From Myrmaecium sp. VS I D KN 1 (taxonomy: Eukaryota > Ascomycota > Dothideomycetes > Valsariales > Valsariaceae), in NCBI GenBank assembly GCA_019775845.1, contig JADQAV010000035.1:1-64000 (forward strand): a DNA stretch of 64,000 bases, written 5' to 3'. Position numbers and translations under genes: made by a program. Shown here one piece after another: positions 24,177 through 36,393 of this stretch. Numbering within the stretch: position 1 is the stretch's first letter; each line of letters starts with the position of its first letter. Under the pieces are notes generated by a model that did not search any database, was not told the origin of the DNA, and was given only the letters and a program-made list of their open reading frames with translations.

Positions 24177-27100
24177 CTACACTCCCCGAACCTTCCGATA
24201 GCTGGGTGGCCGCAGCGTCCTCCCAATCAGCTTCCCCGCATACGGCGGCACCAGCGCGATCGCCGCGATGACGGGCACGCGCCAGACGAACCCGACGCTG
24301 ACGACGTAATGCAGATCGAAGTAGCCGCCCAAGAAGGGGATGCTGGCGAAGTAGATGACGGCCGTGCCCAGGATCGCGCCGATCATGACCGGATGCCAGG
24401 TCGTGATCTCGGCGGCGACCATGACGAGCTCATTCAGGACGAGGACGGTGAAGCTGACAGCGACCATCTTGGAGAAGTCGTCCGGCCGGGCCGAGACCAG
24501 GAGCTCGGAGAGGCCTTGGATCATGGAACCCTGGTAAATGCTGACGAGGACCCAGACGAAGAAGGTTCGGTAGCTAAGGGAGCGTCCGGTGGTCAGCTCC
24601 TTGTAGAGCTCCGGGTACAGGGTGGCAAGGGACTCATCGACATCGCGGTCGAGAACGAGAGAGAAGACAGGGGCCATGGTGTAGATGGTAGCGTAGCCGA
24701 CAAGCAGCCAGTCGCGGTACAGGGCGACGGGCTCGAGGTCGCTGGCGATCGAGTAGAGAGTTTGACAGACAGAGATGATGAGGCCTCGATGGATGACGAA
24801 CTGTGCCAACTTGGCGGAGCGCTTGTAGCTGTTTCGGCCATGCCAGACGAGCAGCTTGGTCAAGTAGCAGAACTGCTCGATGGAAAAGTCGGCTGCCAGA
24901 GAAGCTTGCCGGCCTTCTTTGCCTACGATACCGACACCAACGTCCGCGGCCTGGATCATCGAAACATCGTTGCCACCGTCACCGATGCAACAAATTCGCT
25001 TGTGGGTGTGAGCACGGATGAGCTTGGCGACGTCGGCTTTCTGTGTCGGGGAGCAGCGGCACGCTACCACGGCGGGTAATCGAACGGCAACAGAGATGAA
25101 AGCCTCGCGGAAATGCGTCAACATCAGGGCGAGTGACTCGCCGTCGATGAGAAGACAAGCGTCGGTTTTGTTGTTTAGGAAGTCGAGTGATTCACGAGCG
25201 AGATCTTTCCGTTTAGCCTTGGCGATAGTGTGAACATACTGACCGCGGGCGACAAGTTTAGAGCTCACGGCGACGCAGCGCGCGGTCTCCACCTTGTCCC
25301 CGGTGAGCATCCAGATCTTGATTCCTGCGTTACGGAGGAGCTCAAGGGAGGGCTTGACATCCTTTTGTAGCTTATCTTCCACACCAGTTACACCTAGAAG
25401 TTCCAGGTCATGCTCGAGATACTGCTTGACCACATCTGCCATCAAACCATCTCGATTGTGAAGAGAGACAGATGCTTGATGGTATTTTGCGGTGAAATTC
25501 TCGTAAGTTTCCGGAGAGAGCTTCTTGCGACCGACGACCAGTGTACGTAGACCTTCCCTGGCCATGTTGGCCGTTTCTTCCTCCAACCAATCGTTAGCCG
25601 CGACGATCGAAGTCATTACTGTGTCAGCACCCTTCTGGTAGAACCAGATTTCACCGTCATCATCGATGCTTCGCTCCGAGCTTTGCTGAAACTTGACGAC
25701 AATGCCCATGCGCTTGCCTTCGGAAGTGAAAGGAAATACGTTCAAAATGCGAACGCGGACAACCACTTGACCTGTCTCTGATGACACGAGCACCATACTC
25801 TGTCGATCGCGTTGAAGGAGGCGGAGACCAACGTTCTCGGTCCAGCGAACGATGGCTATTTCATCAGGCGAGGATGCTTGGTAGGTTGTAACTGATTTAC
25901 CGTCTTGTTCCTCAACTGTGGGCGTCACGTTGTGACAAAGTGCAAGCGCTAACACGACATCACGAACCCGAGAGCCGATCTCGCGCCGCGTCCTAGTAGC
26001 AGCAGTCGATGTGGTGATGTATGCCGAAGAAGGTGTAAGTAATTGGGACGGCGATTGACCGTCTGAGGATTGAGCCACCGCGAGTCCTTGTCGGACGTAT
26101 GACGCCACCTCGTCCATAGCCTCATTGGCGTAGGACACCGTGCCGACATGGATTTTCTTCATCTCCATTTCTATTTGCCGTTAGTCCTTGTCTTCATATC
26201 GACGGATGTTGAGCTAACTTACCGTTTTGAGTCAAAGTTCCAGTCTTGTCACTCAGTAGATATTCCACTCTTCCAAGATCCTCAGGAATCGTGCTGGTGC
26301 GCACTACAGTGCCTGGAATACCTTGATCTTTCTCTATGAACCAGGCGTAAACACTCTTGCCCATGTCAAGGTTGACTCGCAAGCTAACGGGAACAATGGT
26401 CGAAAACAGAATAAGGAACCGCATAACTGAGATGTACCATGCCCGGCCGTCCTCATTCTGGAAGCCTTTGATCGCCACCAGGATGAAAGACAGTGCCAGC
26501 GTCAAAATACAGAGGATTTTGGTTAGTGAGTTGATCTCTAGCTCAAGTAAACCCGTCTTGGACCTTGATGGCGACGTTGAAAGCGCTTGCCGAGTTTGAG
26601 ATCCGGTATAGATAACCACGCCGAATACTGTCGAGCTGGATGCCAGAACAGTATTGGCCCAAGCAGTATTATCAATATTCAAGGGCGCGAACTTGGTTTC
26701 ACTGTTAGATGGCTGGCCGTCGTCAACGTGTGGATCGTAACCCCGGGACGGCTTAGGTAGAAGTTCCACGGCCCCGACGAAGTCATTGACACGCTTATCA
26801 GGCTTCCCGGCCACTATGCGAAGCCTAGTGAATTCACCAGGATCTAAATTCTGGGTAAGAGGAGACGTGATTCGAAGTTTCCAGTCTGTTTCACCGTCCA
26901 GCTGGTCTGTACGGATGAAAGCTTCGCCCGTCGGACTAGTTACCCCTTGTCCTTCGTTCCCAGGAGTCGGGCTCGAAGGAGAGGCGCCATCTCCCTCCGT
27001 TGAAGTGACACCTGTTTCTATCAGATTCAGACTTCCTCGCGGCATGGTGTCGGCATTCGCATCTTCATCGAGCGTGCTTTCGGTTGTAAAGCTCTTCAGC

Positions 27101-28161
27101 AAGATCATATCCGCCGGGATCCTTTGATCCTTTCCCAACTTCACGACATCGCCGACTTTTAAATCTCGTGATGGCTTTACAGTTTCCCGCACGCTTGCCG
27201 TAGGCAACTCTTGCTTTCCGGATATTTCGTTCTCTCCTCTCTCCATATCTGTCGTGCTGCCAGCTGTCTTCCCCCTCCTCCTCCTTCCTTTTTTGGCCCC
27301 AATGCCATTTTCTACCAAACCGCTACTGTGTTCCTCAAATCTCAATACGGTGTATCCTTCGGAGTTGGCCTCCGCATCCCGGCGGCGGCGGGCAATATCA
27401 TCAAGAGCCTCTTTTCCCAAAGTGATGGAGATAACAAACGCCAGAGGTGCAATATATGTGGACAAATAGCCGATGCGTAATGCGGGTATAATCTGCGACA
27501 AAGCTACGAGCAAGAAATATAGGTTGATAAAAAAGGAGAATTCGTTATACAGAGTTCGTGGAAGGAAGCTCCATGGGGTGTATTTGGCGTTGGACACAGC
27601 ATTAGCCGGGAATTTTGTAGACTGGCTCTGGCCAACGGCCACTGTACGGTTGGATTGGGGATCATGCTCCTCTTCTGCTTCAGGCTCCGCATCTGGTAGA
27701 GGGTCGACCGATTGAGCGCCGGTGATGGACGCGGGAATCCTTAGGGTGGACGCCAGCTTGGTCCATTTTCCTCTCCGAGACCCTGGGGGTTTGCGTGGCT
27801 GCGGTTCTCCGGACAAGAGAGGAGCATCGTCATCTGCTATGGTCCCCATGCTCCCGGCAGAGGAGCGGTGCTTCGCATTGTCTTCGTCGTGCAACAGACC
27901 ACGATAGTCCTCATCTTCGTCCGAGTCGCCACGTATCCTGTGCGCGCGCAGTCGACTGGCCCTGAGATTACGGAGAGGTATCCTAGCACCAAGCTGATGA
28001 AGAGGGCGATGTTGCTCCCGTGAGCGCCGCTGCGGCGGAGAAGGGGGAGCATTCGAAGTTATCGGATCCAGCTCTTGCAAGTCGATATCCAGGTCCGACT
28101 CGGGGTCCTCTTCAGGAAAGCCCGATGTATTGGGTTGGTTATATTCATGTGAGGCGGACAT
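24177..28161 (-). CDS. NEO1: Neo1-type P4-ATPase (phospholipid flippase)
   Basis: Minus-strand exons 28161-26223 and 26170-24177 give about 1310 residues. The 52-nt intron splits the Glu codon directly after the phosphorylation motif. The motif is DKTGTLTQNE with Asp638 as the phospho-acceptor. Other P-type landmarks are DQLDGETDWK, KPSRDLKVGDVV, MLTGDKVETA and the hinge CIGDGGNDVSMIQAADVG. VPVSLRVNLDMGKS in TM4 is typical of Neo1/ATP9. Neo1 works without a Cdc50 subunit in Golgi and endosomal membranes and moves aminophospholipids to the cytosolic leaflet. The roughly 190-residue acidic Ser/Pro-rich N-terminal extension makes it longer than yeast Neo1 (1151). The gene is divergent from Sec16 across 732 bases. 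Confidence 0.94.
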
Positions 28162-28893
28162 GCTTTGTTCATCACGGTGAGGTGCTCGAACCGCGCATGG
28201 AGGAGAGACGGCTTTGCGAGGTGATCAAGCGGACATGAGATCGGCGCGCGGAGGGAGGACAGGATTGCCAGGGGAGATAAGATTTGAGTAACGACGGCGG
28301 GCAGACTGGACGCGTGCTTGAAGAAAAAGAAAGGTGGTGATATTGCTGTGCTGTTGGCTCGACGGTCGGACGCTGTCGTGTATACGAGGCGGTTGGATCA
28401 GCGTACGTCGCCTGCTTACCTAGGTTCCCAGGCACGCCAGGGTAGGTGAAGTCGACCTGGCATGCCGAGCCGGGCGGAGCAACAGCCCGGACATCCGTCA
28501 TCGACAGCCCTAGGCGGCCGACCTACATACATAATCAAACATACATAAGGTGTCATTTACATTAGGTACTATACTGTTCTTGCTACCAGCTCGAGTCCGG
28601 CCGCGGCCTCATCCACCCTAATCCCTCTACATTACGCCGCTCCATCCTGCCAGCTGCTGTCGGATTCTTGCGCTCGCCAGCCTCGAGGCGTCTCATGTCG
28701 GCTTTCGGATTCTTGCGCTTTGCCCACCCCTTTTAGAGCCTTGCTTTCTTCTGTATAGGTAGGATGCCGATGCCTCCATCGACCCCATGCGGGCCGTCGA
28801 AGCAGAGCTTCCAGAGTGCAATGGCTCACTGACGCGGCTTGCAGTAATTCATACGTTCCCATTACACGACACCTCCTACGATATAACCGAATA
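28162..28893. promoter_or_regulatory. Shared divergent promoter of the Neo1 and Sec16 genes
   Basis: The 732 bases between two divergent start codons must hold both promoters. The middle has a TACATACATA/TACATAAGG patch near 28,527-28,550, and short CT-rich patches lie towards each gene. No TATA box is clear, and the exact transcription starts cannot be read from the sequence. Confidence 0.6.
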
Positions 28894-31800
28894 ATGACAG
28901 ACGGATTCGAAGACGATGGCCCGGATTTCACCTACGCGTTCGGGGGGTCGCCTCCTCCATCGCGGGATTCGCAGACGAATGGGGCTTCGATAGCTACTGC
29001 GCATGCCGCAGAACCAGCGGCAGACGACCCGATTGAATCACAGTCCAAAACAGAACATCCACTGAGCAATGACGATTCGGAAGAGGAACTATCCCCCGCG
29101 AACGATGAGACGAAGCCTTCACATGACGATCCGGCCGCCGGAGACGACTTCTTCACGCAACGTAATACTACGGACCAACCCGTTCCCGCAGCCCACCATG
29201 AGAGCCAGGAAGAGGGGTCAAATAATGTCTTGGTGGTTGATGAAGAGAGAGCTAGCAGTTCAGCGCAGGAGGCGGGAATCGTGCCGAAGAATGCACTCAC
29301 TTCGAATTCCACCGAAGAGCAACTGCAACAAGAAGGGGGTGAGGCGCTTCCGATCCCTCTTCCTGAAGTCACAGTAACGACAGATGATTTTGAGGGACTT
29401 GTGGTTGGTCAGGAATTTACTACTTCGCAAGAACCGCAAGAGCAGGGGATTGCGGTCATGGATCATCCAAATGGGAAGGAAGAGCACGCCTCCGCTGTCG
29501 AAGAGCCATTGCCGCCACAAAAGCTACTTCAGACTGCCGATGGAAACCCTCAATCCAGGGAGGGTCTAAAGCATCCGCATCTCGCTGAAGAACCGCTTGT
29601 GCAGCATGGGCATCCCCAAGAACAGTCTCAGCCTATGGAAGAACACTCGGCTTCCGAGCACTACGAACATCAATCTGAGACTACAGTATTGGAAATGGCA
29701 GCCCAGGAGCATGCTGCCGCTCCTCTTACTCAAGATCCTGAGCCAGAGCCGACCACACTAGACTGGGGAACTCCGGATGTAGACTTCAACATTGGTGGTG
29801 GAAGTTCTGCTGGTCCAGCATCCGACGCGCAGTCGCAGCCGGCAATTACTACTACTGCTACAACTAGCGTAGAAACAACACAGATACTGGAGGAGGTCAA
29901 AGCTACTATCGATTGGGATGACGTCCCAGATGACGGCTTCGATCTCGGTGACCAGACGACTGTTCAGCCAGTACAGTCAGGCGATCAGACAGGCGCTCCG
30001 AAAGAGAAAGATCTTAGCGAGCTTTGGAAGCAGGCTCTGGATGATGATGAACTTCTTGGTGATACGGAGGTGGATGTTAGCGCGTTCGCTTTCGATGATG
30101 ACGAAGGCTTCCTGGAGGAAACAGTTGCAGATCTGCAGGAGACGACGACCAAGTCGGTGACGGCCGCCGATGGCGTCGCTAGTACGGCAAGCAAATACTC
30201 TCCAGCAACCGCTCAGACACGTGCACATGCGGCGGATCCACAAGGCCAACAATTCACTGAGTTCTCGCAGTCAAATCAACGTGCTGTACAAAATCCTGTC
30301 ACTGCATATGGTGCCTACTCGCAGCCTGGTCCTTATCAGCAGCAACCCGTCAGGCCGTCAGCCCCGAGTTCAGCTCAAAGCTTCGTGGACAAGAAGGACG
30401 GGTATCATTCGCCGTACGATCTGCCAGATGACCTTGCGAAAACCCGCAGACGCCCTGCTCCTCATCATGTCACTGTGCCTCCGCTAGGCCAGCCTACACC
30501 CCCGCCTCCGAGGAGCAGCAGTATGCAGTCACTTTCCCGGCCGCCACCGACAGCCAGCAGCCTTTCTCCACCCATGTCTAGCCAGTCATTCCAGACCCAG
30601 CCGGTCGCAGGAGGCCCATCTCGACCGCCACAAACCTTGAGATCTGCTAGCAGTGGATTTTTCGAGGAACTGCCCGCTGTGAGCAAGCCCAGGCATCCCG
30701 CCCCAAGATCCTATTCGCCCCAAATCATATCTCCAACTCCGCCGGTGGCGCCACCTCCGCCTCCCCAACGCGCCGGTACATGGTCAGGTCAACAACAATC
30801 AGAGCCGTATACTTCGTCAGTCGGACAACTGCAGCCCCCGGAGAAGCTATCGCCGTTCCCAGATACGTCGATTAACCCAGCAACCAGGACTAACAGTCTA
30901 CCGGTGCCAAACCGATATTCTCCAGCGCCTCCTGCTACCCCTGACGTTCCTTCCCGGTACTCTCCTGCTCCACCTGGAACTGCTTCCAGTACTGCCCCTT
31001 CAGCAGCTGCACGATATTCTCCCGCTCCGCCTCCAGTCCCAGCTGCCTCCTCGCGGTATTCACCGGCGCCCCCGCCTGCTTCAGCATCATCCAGATACTC
31101 TCCAGCACCCCCTCCACCGGCGTCTGTCCCTCCCAGTCTGAACAGATATGCGACGGACCCTGTCGGCCCCCCTCGGCCCCCCGTTCAGCCATTTGCGCCA
31201 AGAACCTCGAGTCCGCTGGCATATCATGAGGAGAACGCGCAATCCCGTCCCTCTTCGAGCCAATATACCCCGCCAGAGGTGAAGCAGTCATCTCGTCTCC
31301 CCGAGGAAAGAAGTGGTAGGTCACTCGCCAGGCGGCCGTTGTCGGAGGTTGTAGAGACAAATGAAGAAACAGGCTTTGGTGGTCCCATCAGTTCAGCAGT
31401 ACCTCCAATTCCAGAGAAGTCGGGCACACCGCCTCCTCCAAAAAGCGGACCTGCATCAACATTCACCTCACCACGGAAGCGGTCTAATTATGCCCCTCAC
31501 CCCCAATCCGGGCCAACATCAGAACTCGAGTTTGTTCCTCCAAGGAGGTCTCATACTCAGTCTCCTAGAGCAACAAGGAAGCATTCATATGTCCCAGTCA
31601 CGTCTGCTGACCGACCCGCATCAGCGCACGGGCCCGTACCTCAAGCATCGAGCATCCCTCCACAACCCGCACAGCAAATGGCTCCTGCGAAGAACTCCGT
31701 ATTGCCACATCGAAGGGGGTTTTCTCGTGAATTTGACTTCGTACCACCAGCGGACGAGCAAGCCGGTGACCCTCTCCAGCGTTGGAAAGGACATCCGGTG

Positions 31801-34740
31801 TTCACTTGGGGTCTAGGAGGCACAGTGGTGACGAGTTTTCCCACGCAAGTGCCGAGGTACGGCGGTGGTGCGACCCAGCCAATGATCAAGGCTGGCCCAG
31901 GAGAGATCAGAATCCAAAACATGAAAGGAATATGGGATTTAGGCGAAGATCTTGTTAAGTTTCCGGGGCCGTTAAAGGGCAAAGGGAAGAAAAAGGATGT
32001 TTCTGGTTGGATCGGCTCAAGAGTCGAGGCATTTGAGAAAGATCTCCAATTGCCTGACTTCCGCCATCCGTTGACCCCGGAAGTACAGAAGCGGCTTGAG
32101 GAGAAGATCGTTCTTTGGAAAGTCATTCGTGTGCTTGTGGACAACGACGGTCTGCTTGAAGGAAGTCCTGCCATCGAACAGACTGTGCGGGCCATCTTAT
32201 CCGGTCAAAGCGATGAGCCAGCGGCCCACGGTCCGGCCTTAACGACAGCCGCAGATCTGATCAGCGACATGCAGATTTCATCATCACAGGTGCAGGGCGA
32301 GCCTGTCGATCCCAGGACTGTAGACGAGATACATTCCATGCTCGCCAAAGGTGAGCGCGAGAAGGCCGTTTGGCATGCAGTTGATCGGCGATTATGGGCG
32401 CACGCCATGCTGCTCGCTTCAACGCTTAAGAAAGATATTTGGAAACAAGTTATACAAGAGTTCGTCCGTCAAGAGGTCAAAAAGCTTGGTGGCAATACCA
32501 AGCCACTTGCTGCTTTGTATACCATCTTCGCCGGGAATTGGGAGGAGAGTGTTGATGAGCTGGTCCCCCTCTCCGCTAGGGCTGGCTTCCAGATGATCAG
32601 CAAGAACGAAGGTCTGGGTACGGTTCAGAACGCTCTGGATGGCTTGGATAAATGGCGCGAGACACTGCTCCTGGTGCTCAGCAACCGGACTGACGGTGAC
32701 ATCCAAGCCTTAGTCGCATTGGGCAAACTGCTGGCACGCTACGGCCGCGTGGAAGCTGCGCACGTATGCTTTGTCTTTGCCAGGTCTATTGCGCGCATTA
32801 GTGGCCTTGATGATCCTCTCGCGGATATGGTCCTTATAGGAACGGACCATATTAATAACCCGCAGGACGTCGGCATGGACATGGAGTCCGTGTTGTTGAC
32901 TGAAGTCTACGAATATGCTCTCTCTCTTCAGACGCCAGCTGTACCCGTGACTCTGCCACACCTACAAGGCTACAAGCTTGCTCACGCCCTAACCCTTGCC
33001 GAGCATGGACATCGGTCTGAGGCACAGCAATACTGCGAGGCTATTTTTGCAACCCTGAAGGCCTCTCCGAAAGGATCGCCCTACTTCAACGGGCACTTCA
33101 TCGCGGCTTTGGACGATCTTTCGAACCGCCTATCCCAGTCACCGAAAGACGGTTCATCTTCGTGGATTTCTAAGCCTAGCATGGATAAGGTGTCAGGTAC
33201 TCTGTGGACCAAGTTTAACAACTTCGTTGCTGGCGGCGACGAACCCGAGGACACTGCGGCCAACGCGAAGCCAACTGAAGCAGGGCCTTTTGCTAATATC
33301 GCCGGAAATACGCCCGCCCTCGGAAACTCTCCGTCAAGCAGTGATCTCTACGGCTGCTTCCAACCTTCATCATCTATGCCCCCTGCGCCGTCGACCGCAA
33401 ACTCACGATATGCTCCAGGTGGCACTGTCACTCCTCGGACATCCTTGGATCAGACCCGCGGTCGTTACGACCCCAACCCTCAGACCGCATCGCCATATCC
33501 CTCAAGCAGGCCGTCCATGGAGTCGACGGATACACCATACGGTGCCGGAAGACCTTCCGAACACTCGTTCCGTGACTCTCCTAAGTTGGGCAGTCCGTAC
33601 ACACCTACTTCTTTCAGCCCGCCTATGAACAGAGCCCAAGCCCCAAGAGCCAACATTTACGCCCCAGTAGTCCCCGCTGCAGCCGAAACAGCCCCGTTCA
33701 AAGCGTCCTACAGCCCCAACCCGTACCAGTCAACACCTCCTGCGGAAGACGCTGCTCCAACTCCCTCGTATCAGCCACCACAACCTAGCTACGAGCCACC
33801 CAGCGCTCAACCTGAAGAACAGTCAGGCGAGCCAGCTTCATCTACAGACTACGCGCCACCGACATCCTCTTATGAGCCGCCGACGTACGAGCCACCGAGC
33901 GGTTACGTGCCATATGAACCTGACGACGAGCCCTCTTCGCCGGAAGAACCGAAGCCCAAGAAGAAATCTTTCATGGACGATGACGACGACGATGACGAGC
34001 TCGCCCGCAAGGCCGCCGAACTAAAGCGTCAGCAGAAAGCCGAGGCAGACAGGCAAGCTGACGAGGCATTCCTGAAGGCTGCCGAAGCAGACGGTAAGTT
34101 ACAATGCCCCTTCCGTTCGCATCCATCTCCACCCATACACTAACACCATCTTCCAGCTGCGAAAGCGCAAGGCGCCAAGAACAACGGCAAAGGCGGCGGT
34201 TGGCTGACCGGGTGGTTCAAGAAGGGCGATCAGAGCGCCAGTCCCGGCCCGATCAAGGCGAAGCTGGGCGAGGAGTCCTCCTTCGTCTACGACCCGGAGC
34301 TGAAGCGGTGGGTCAACAAGAAGGCCGGAGCGGAGAACACCGCATCCCACGCGCCCCCGCCCCCGCCACCCCGGAGCACCTCCAGCAGCGCGATGCCCCC
34401 GCACGCCAGCCCACCCTCCGGCCCGCGGAGCTCCAGCATGCCCCCTCCGATGGGTCCGCCGAGCCGGACGTCCACCCCCGGCGGCCCACCGAAGCCGGGC
34501 GGTCCTCCGCCGCCGTCGGCTGCCGGTGGAGCTGCCCCTCCTACTGCCGCCGGCGCCAGCAGCGGACCCCCTTCGCGACCGAGCACGAGCATGAGCATGC
34601 ACAATGCGAGCAGCATCGATGATCTGCTCGGCGCGCCGGCGCCACGGAAGACGGGGGCGGCGGGCGGCGGTGGCGGGACGGTCCGCAAGGGGAAGCGCGG
34701 TGGGGGGCGGTATGTGGATGTTATGGCGCAGGGGAAGTAG
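28894..34740 (+). CDS. SEC16: COPII coat assembly protein Sec16
   Basis: Exons 28894-34093 and 34157-34740 give about 1927 residues. The 63-nt intron has GTAAGT and an ACTAAC branch site and splits an Ala codon. Sec16 is a peripheral scaffold at ER exit sites that gathers COPII coat proteins and the Sar1 GTPase. Its parts are an acidic disordered N terminus, a Pro/Ser-rich middle with five RYSPAPP repeats (about 673-745), and the central conserved domain from about 960 to 1406, recognised by [29 protein letters not shown] and the helical ACE1 region. A C-terminal Sec23-binding-type domain is encoded mainly by exon 2 ([24 protein letters not shown]). The chosen ATG is followed by [17 protein letters not shown], an acidic start usual for the family. 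Confidence 0.94.
30911..31130 (+). repeat. RYSPAPP repeat region inside Sec16
   Basis: Five copies of Arg-Tyr-Ser-Pro-Ala-Pro-Pro separated by 5-14 Ala/Ser/Thr/Pro-rich residues. The copies are diverged at the DNA level, so they are old or kept by selection on the protein. Confidence 0.85.
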
Positions 34741-35422
34741 GAGAGGTGGGATGAGGGGTATTGTTTTTTTTTTTCCCTACGGCTTGTTGTTTGGTTCCTT
34801 CGTCAAAGGAAGGAAGGAAGGAAGGGAGTGGGTGGGTGGGTGGGTGTTATTCGTATACGAGTACGTTTTAATGTAATAAAAGTAAAGAATATCACATCTT
34901 ATTTTATCGACGTCCTCCTCTAGCATCTATAGAATAGGCAGGGGACATTATAGTAATAATATAGGCAAACAGAAATCAGGGATCTTTACCTAGGAATTGG
35001 ATTATATATACATATTTATATATTTTTATATAAAATAAATCAAGTTTCTTATGATTTTCATTTATTTATTTTTTAAAAAGGTTGATCTTCCTTCCTCAAG
35101 ATCGTTCAGATATAATAACGCTAATAGTATAGATACTCGAGTCAGGGTAGAGAGCCCTAAAGCCATCCTCCCCTCAAGATACACAGAGAAAGAGAAAACG
35201 ACATGCCAACACGTCCGGTGAGCGACCCGCCCATAATGCGTGAGGGAAAGGCTCTTTATTCGAGCCCCGTCGCCGAAACTCCTCCCATTCAACCTGAACC
35301 TCATGTGGTTTCCACACCAGCGGAACGTCAAAACAACCACTCCAGTCATCGATGTACTCCAAACAACCAACCCAATAACAAAAAAGCAGCCACCCACCCC
35401 ACCCCTTCCCTCCCCCCAACCC
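34741..35422. other. Convergent 3' flanks of Sec16 and the Rab gene, with an AT-rich patch
   Basis: No gene is seen. After a GAAGG/GTGGGTGG simple tract near 34,808-34,845, the DNA from 34,861 to about 35,080 is strongly AT-rich (ATATATATACATATTTATATA and similar). It includes TGTAATAA at 34872-34879 and AATAAA-like words that would suit polyadenylation on both strands. The AT-rich patch could also be a remnant of a mutated repeat, but no terminal repeats were found. Confidence 0.6.
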
Positions 35423-36393
35423 TCAACAACACCCCCCACCCGCCCTCCCCTTCTCGCCAAACGGCGGATCCCGCACGGCCAAGTTGACAGCCGCTCCACC
35501 ATGACCTCCACCACCGGCACCGGCCCCAGCGCCCTTGACGCCGGAGCGCCGGTCGTTCAAGTCGTACCGGCCGGCCTCGATGTTCTGGTAGATGCGCTCG
35601 GCGACCTCGAGGAAGGCGCGCTCGACGTTCGCGCCGCTCTTCGCGCTCGTCTCGACGTACTGCAGCACGCCGTTGGCGGCGCACCAGCGCTCGGCTTCGT
35701 CGCGGGTGACCTCGCGTCGATGTGCCGGGGTGTTGGCGTCGGTCGCGGAGGCGTCGGCGTTGGCGAGGTCGAGCTTGTTGCCCACGAGCACGACGACGAT
35801 ACCCGGCTCGGCGATTTGCCGGAGGTCGTGGAGCCAGCTGGTGACGGAGGTGAAGGTGGGGCGGCGGGTGATGTCGAAGACGAGGAGGGCGCCGCCGGCG
35901 CCGCGGAAGTAGGAGCGCGTGATGGATTTGTAGGTTTCTTGCCCCGCGGTGTCCCAGAGGGAGAGCTTCATGTGTTTTTGCTGCTGCTGCTGTTGGGAGG
36001 GCGACGGCTTTCTTCGCGGTGGTTCGGGCAGCCCGACAGCGGCGGCTGCGCGGTCGTTTTGCGGGGTGGTGGTGGTGGAGGAGGAGGAGGGGGTGGAGGG
36101 GTTGTTGATGTTGAGGGTGTGGGAGAAGGGCGGGCCGACGGGCACGATGCGCGATCCGAATTCGACGCCGATGGTCACGTCGTGGTGTGGGGAGAAGCGG
36201 CCTTCGCAGAGGCGGATCGTGAGCTGGCTGGCTCGTCAGCGGAGGGATCGGGTTGGGTTGGGTTGGGTTGGGTTTGAGATGGGAGGAGGGAAAATGGAGG
36301 GGTGGTTGATTCCTTCTGACGTACGCTGGATTTGCCGCAGCCTGAATCACCGAGCGAGACGATTTTGGCGATGTAGTCCCATGATTGAGACAT
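35423..36393 (-). CDS. Rab-family small GTPase, Rab2/Rab4-type, with interswitch insertion
   Basis: Minus-strand exons 36393-36325 and 36223-35423 give 289 residues, against about 210 for most Rabs. The 101-nt intron falls right after the P-loop GDSGCGKSS. Other GTPase motifs are the effector region DVTIGVEFGSRI, WDTAGQE, NKLD and ETSAKS, and the C terminus GGGCC suits double prenylation. TIGVEFGS places it in the Rab2/Rab4/Rab14 group, which acts in Golgi or endosome recycling traffic. Between FGSRIV and KLSLWDTAGQE lie about 55 residues rich in Ser, Thr, Pro, Ala and Gln, where a normal Rab has about ten. The coding frame runs through it, and no convincing splice sites flank it. A smaller insertion follows NKLD. 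It converges with Sec16. Confidence 0.9.
36250..36275 (-). repeat. GGTTG pentanucleotide repeat in the Rab intron
   Basis: Four exact GGTTG units plus one near copy on the plus strand, so CAACC-rich in the transcript. It serves as the pyrimidine-rich part of the 101-nt intron. Confidence 0.85.

Noticed and set aside
24150-25079. A 309-codon Asp/Gly/Glu-rich plus-strand frame at the Neo1 3' end
   Set aside because: Antisense shadow of the Neo1 membrane domain.
34861-35080. AT-rich patch as a second transposon remnant
   Set aside because: No terminal inverted or direct repeats were found, and AT-rich 3' untranslated regions of two converging genes explain it.
35240-36277. A 345-codon plus-strand frame across the Rab gene
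   Set aside because: It is the antisense shadow of the Rab exon. The minus-strand product contains every GTPase motif.
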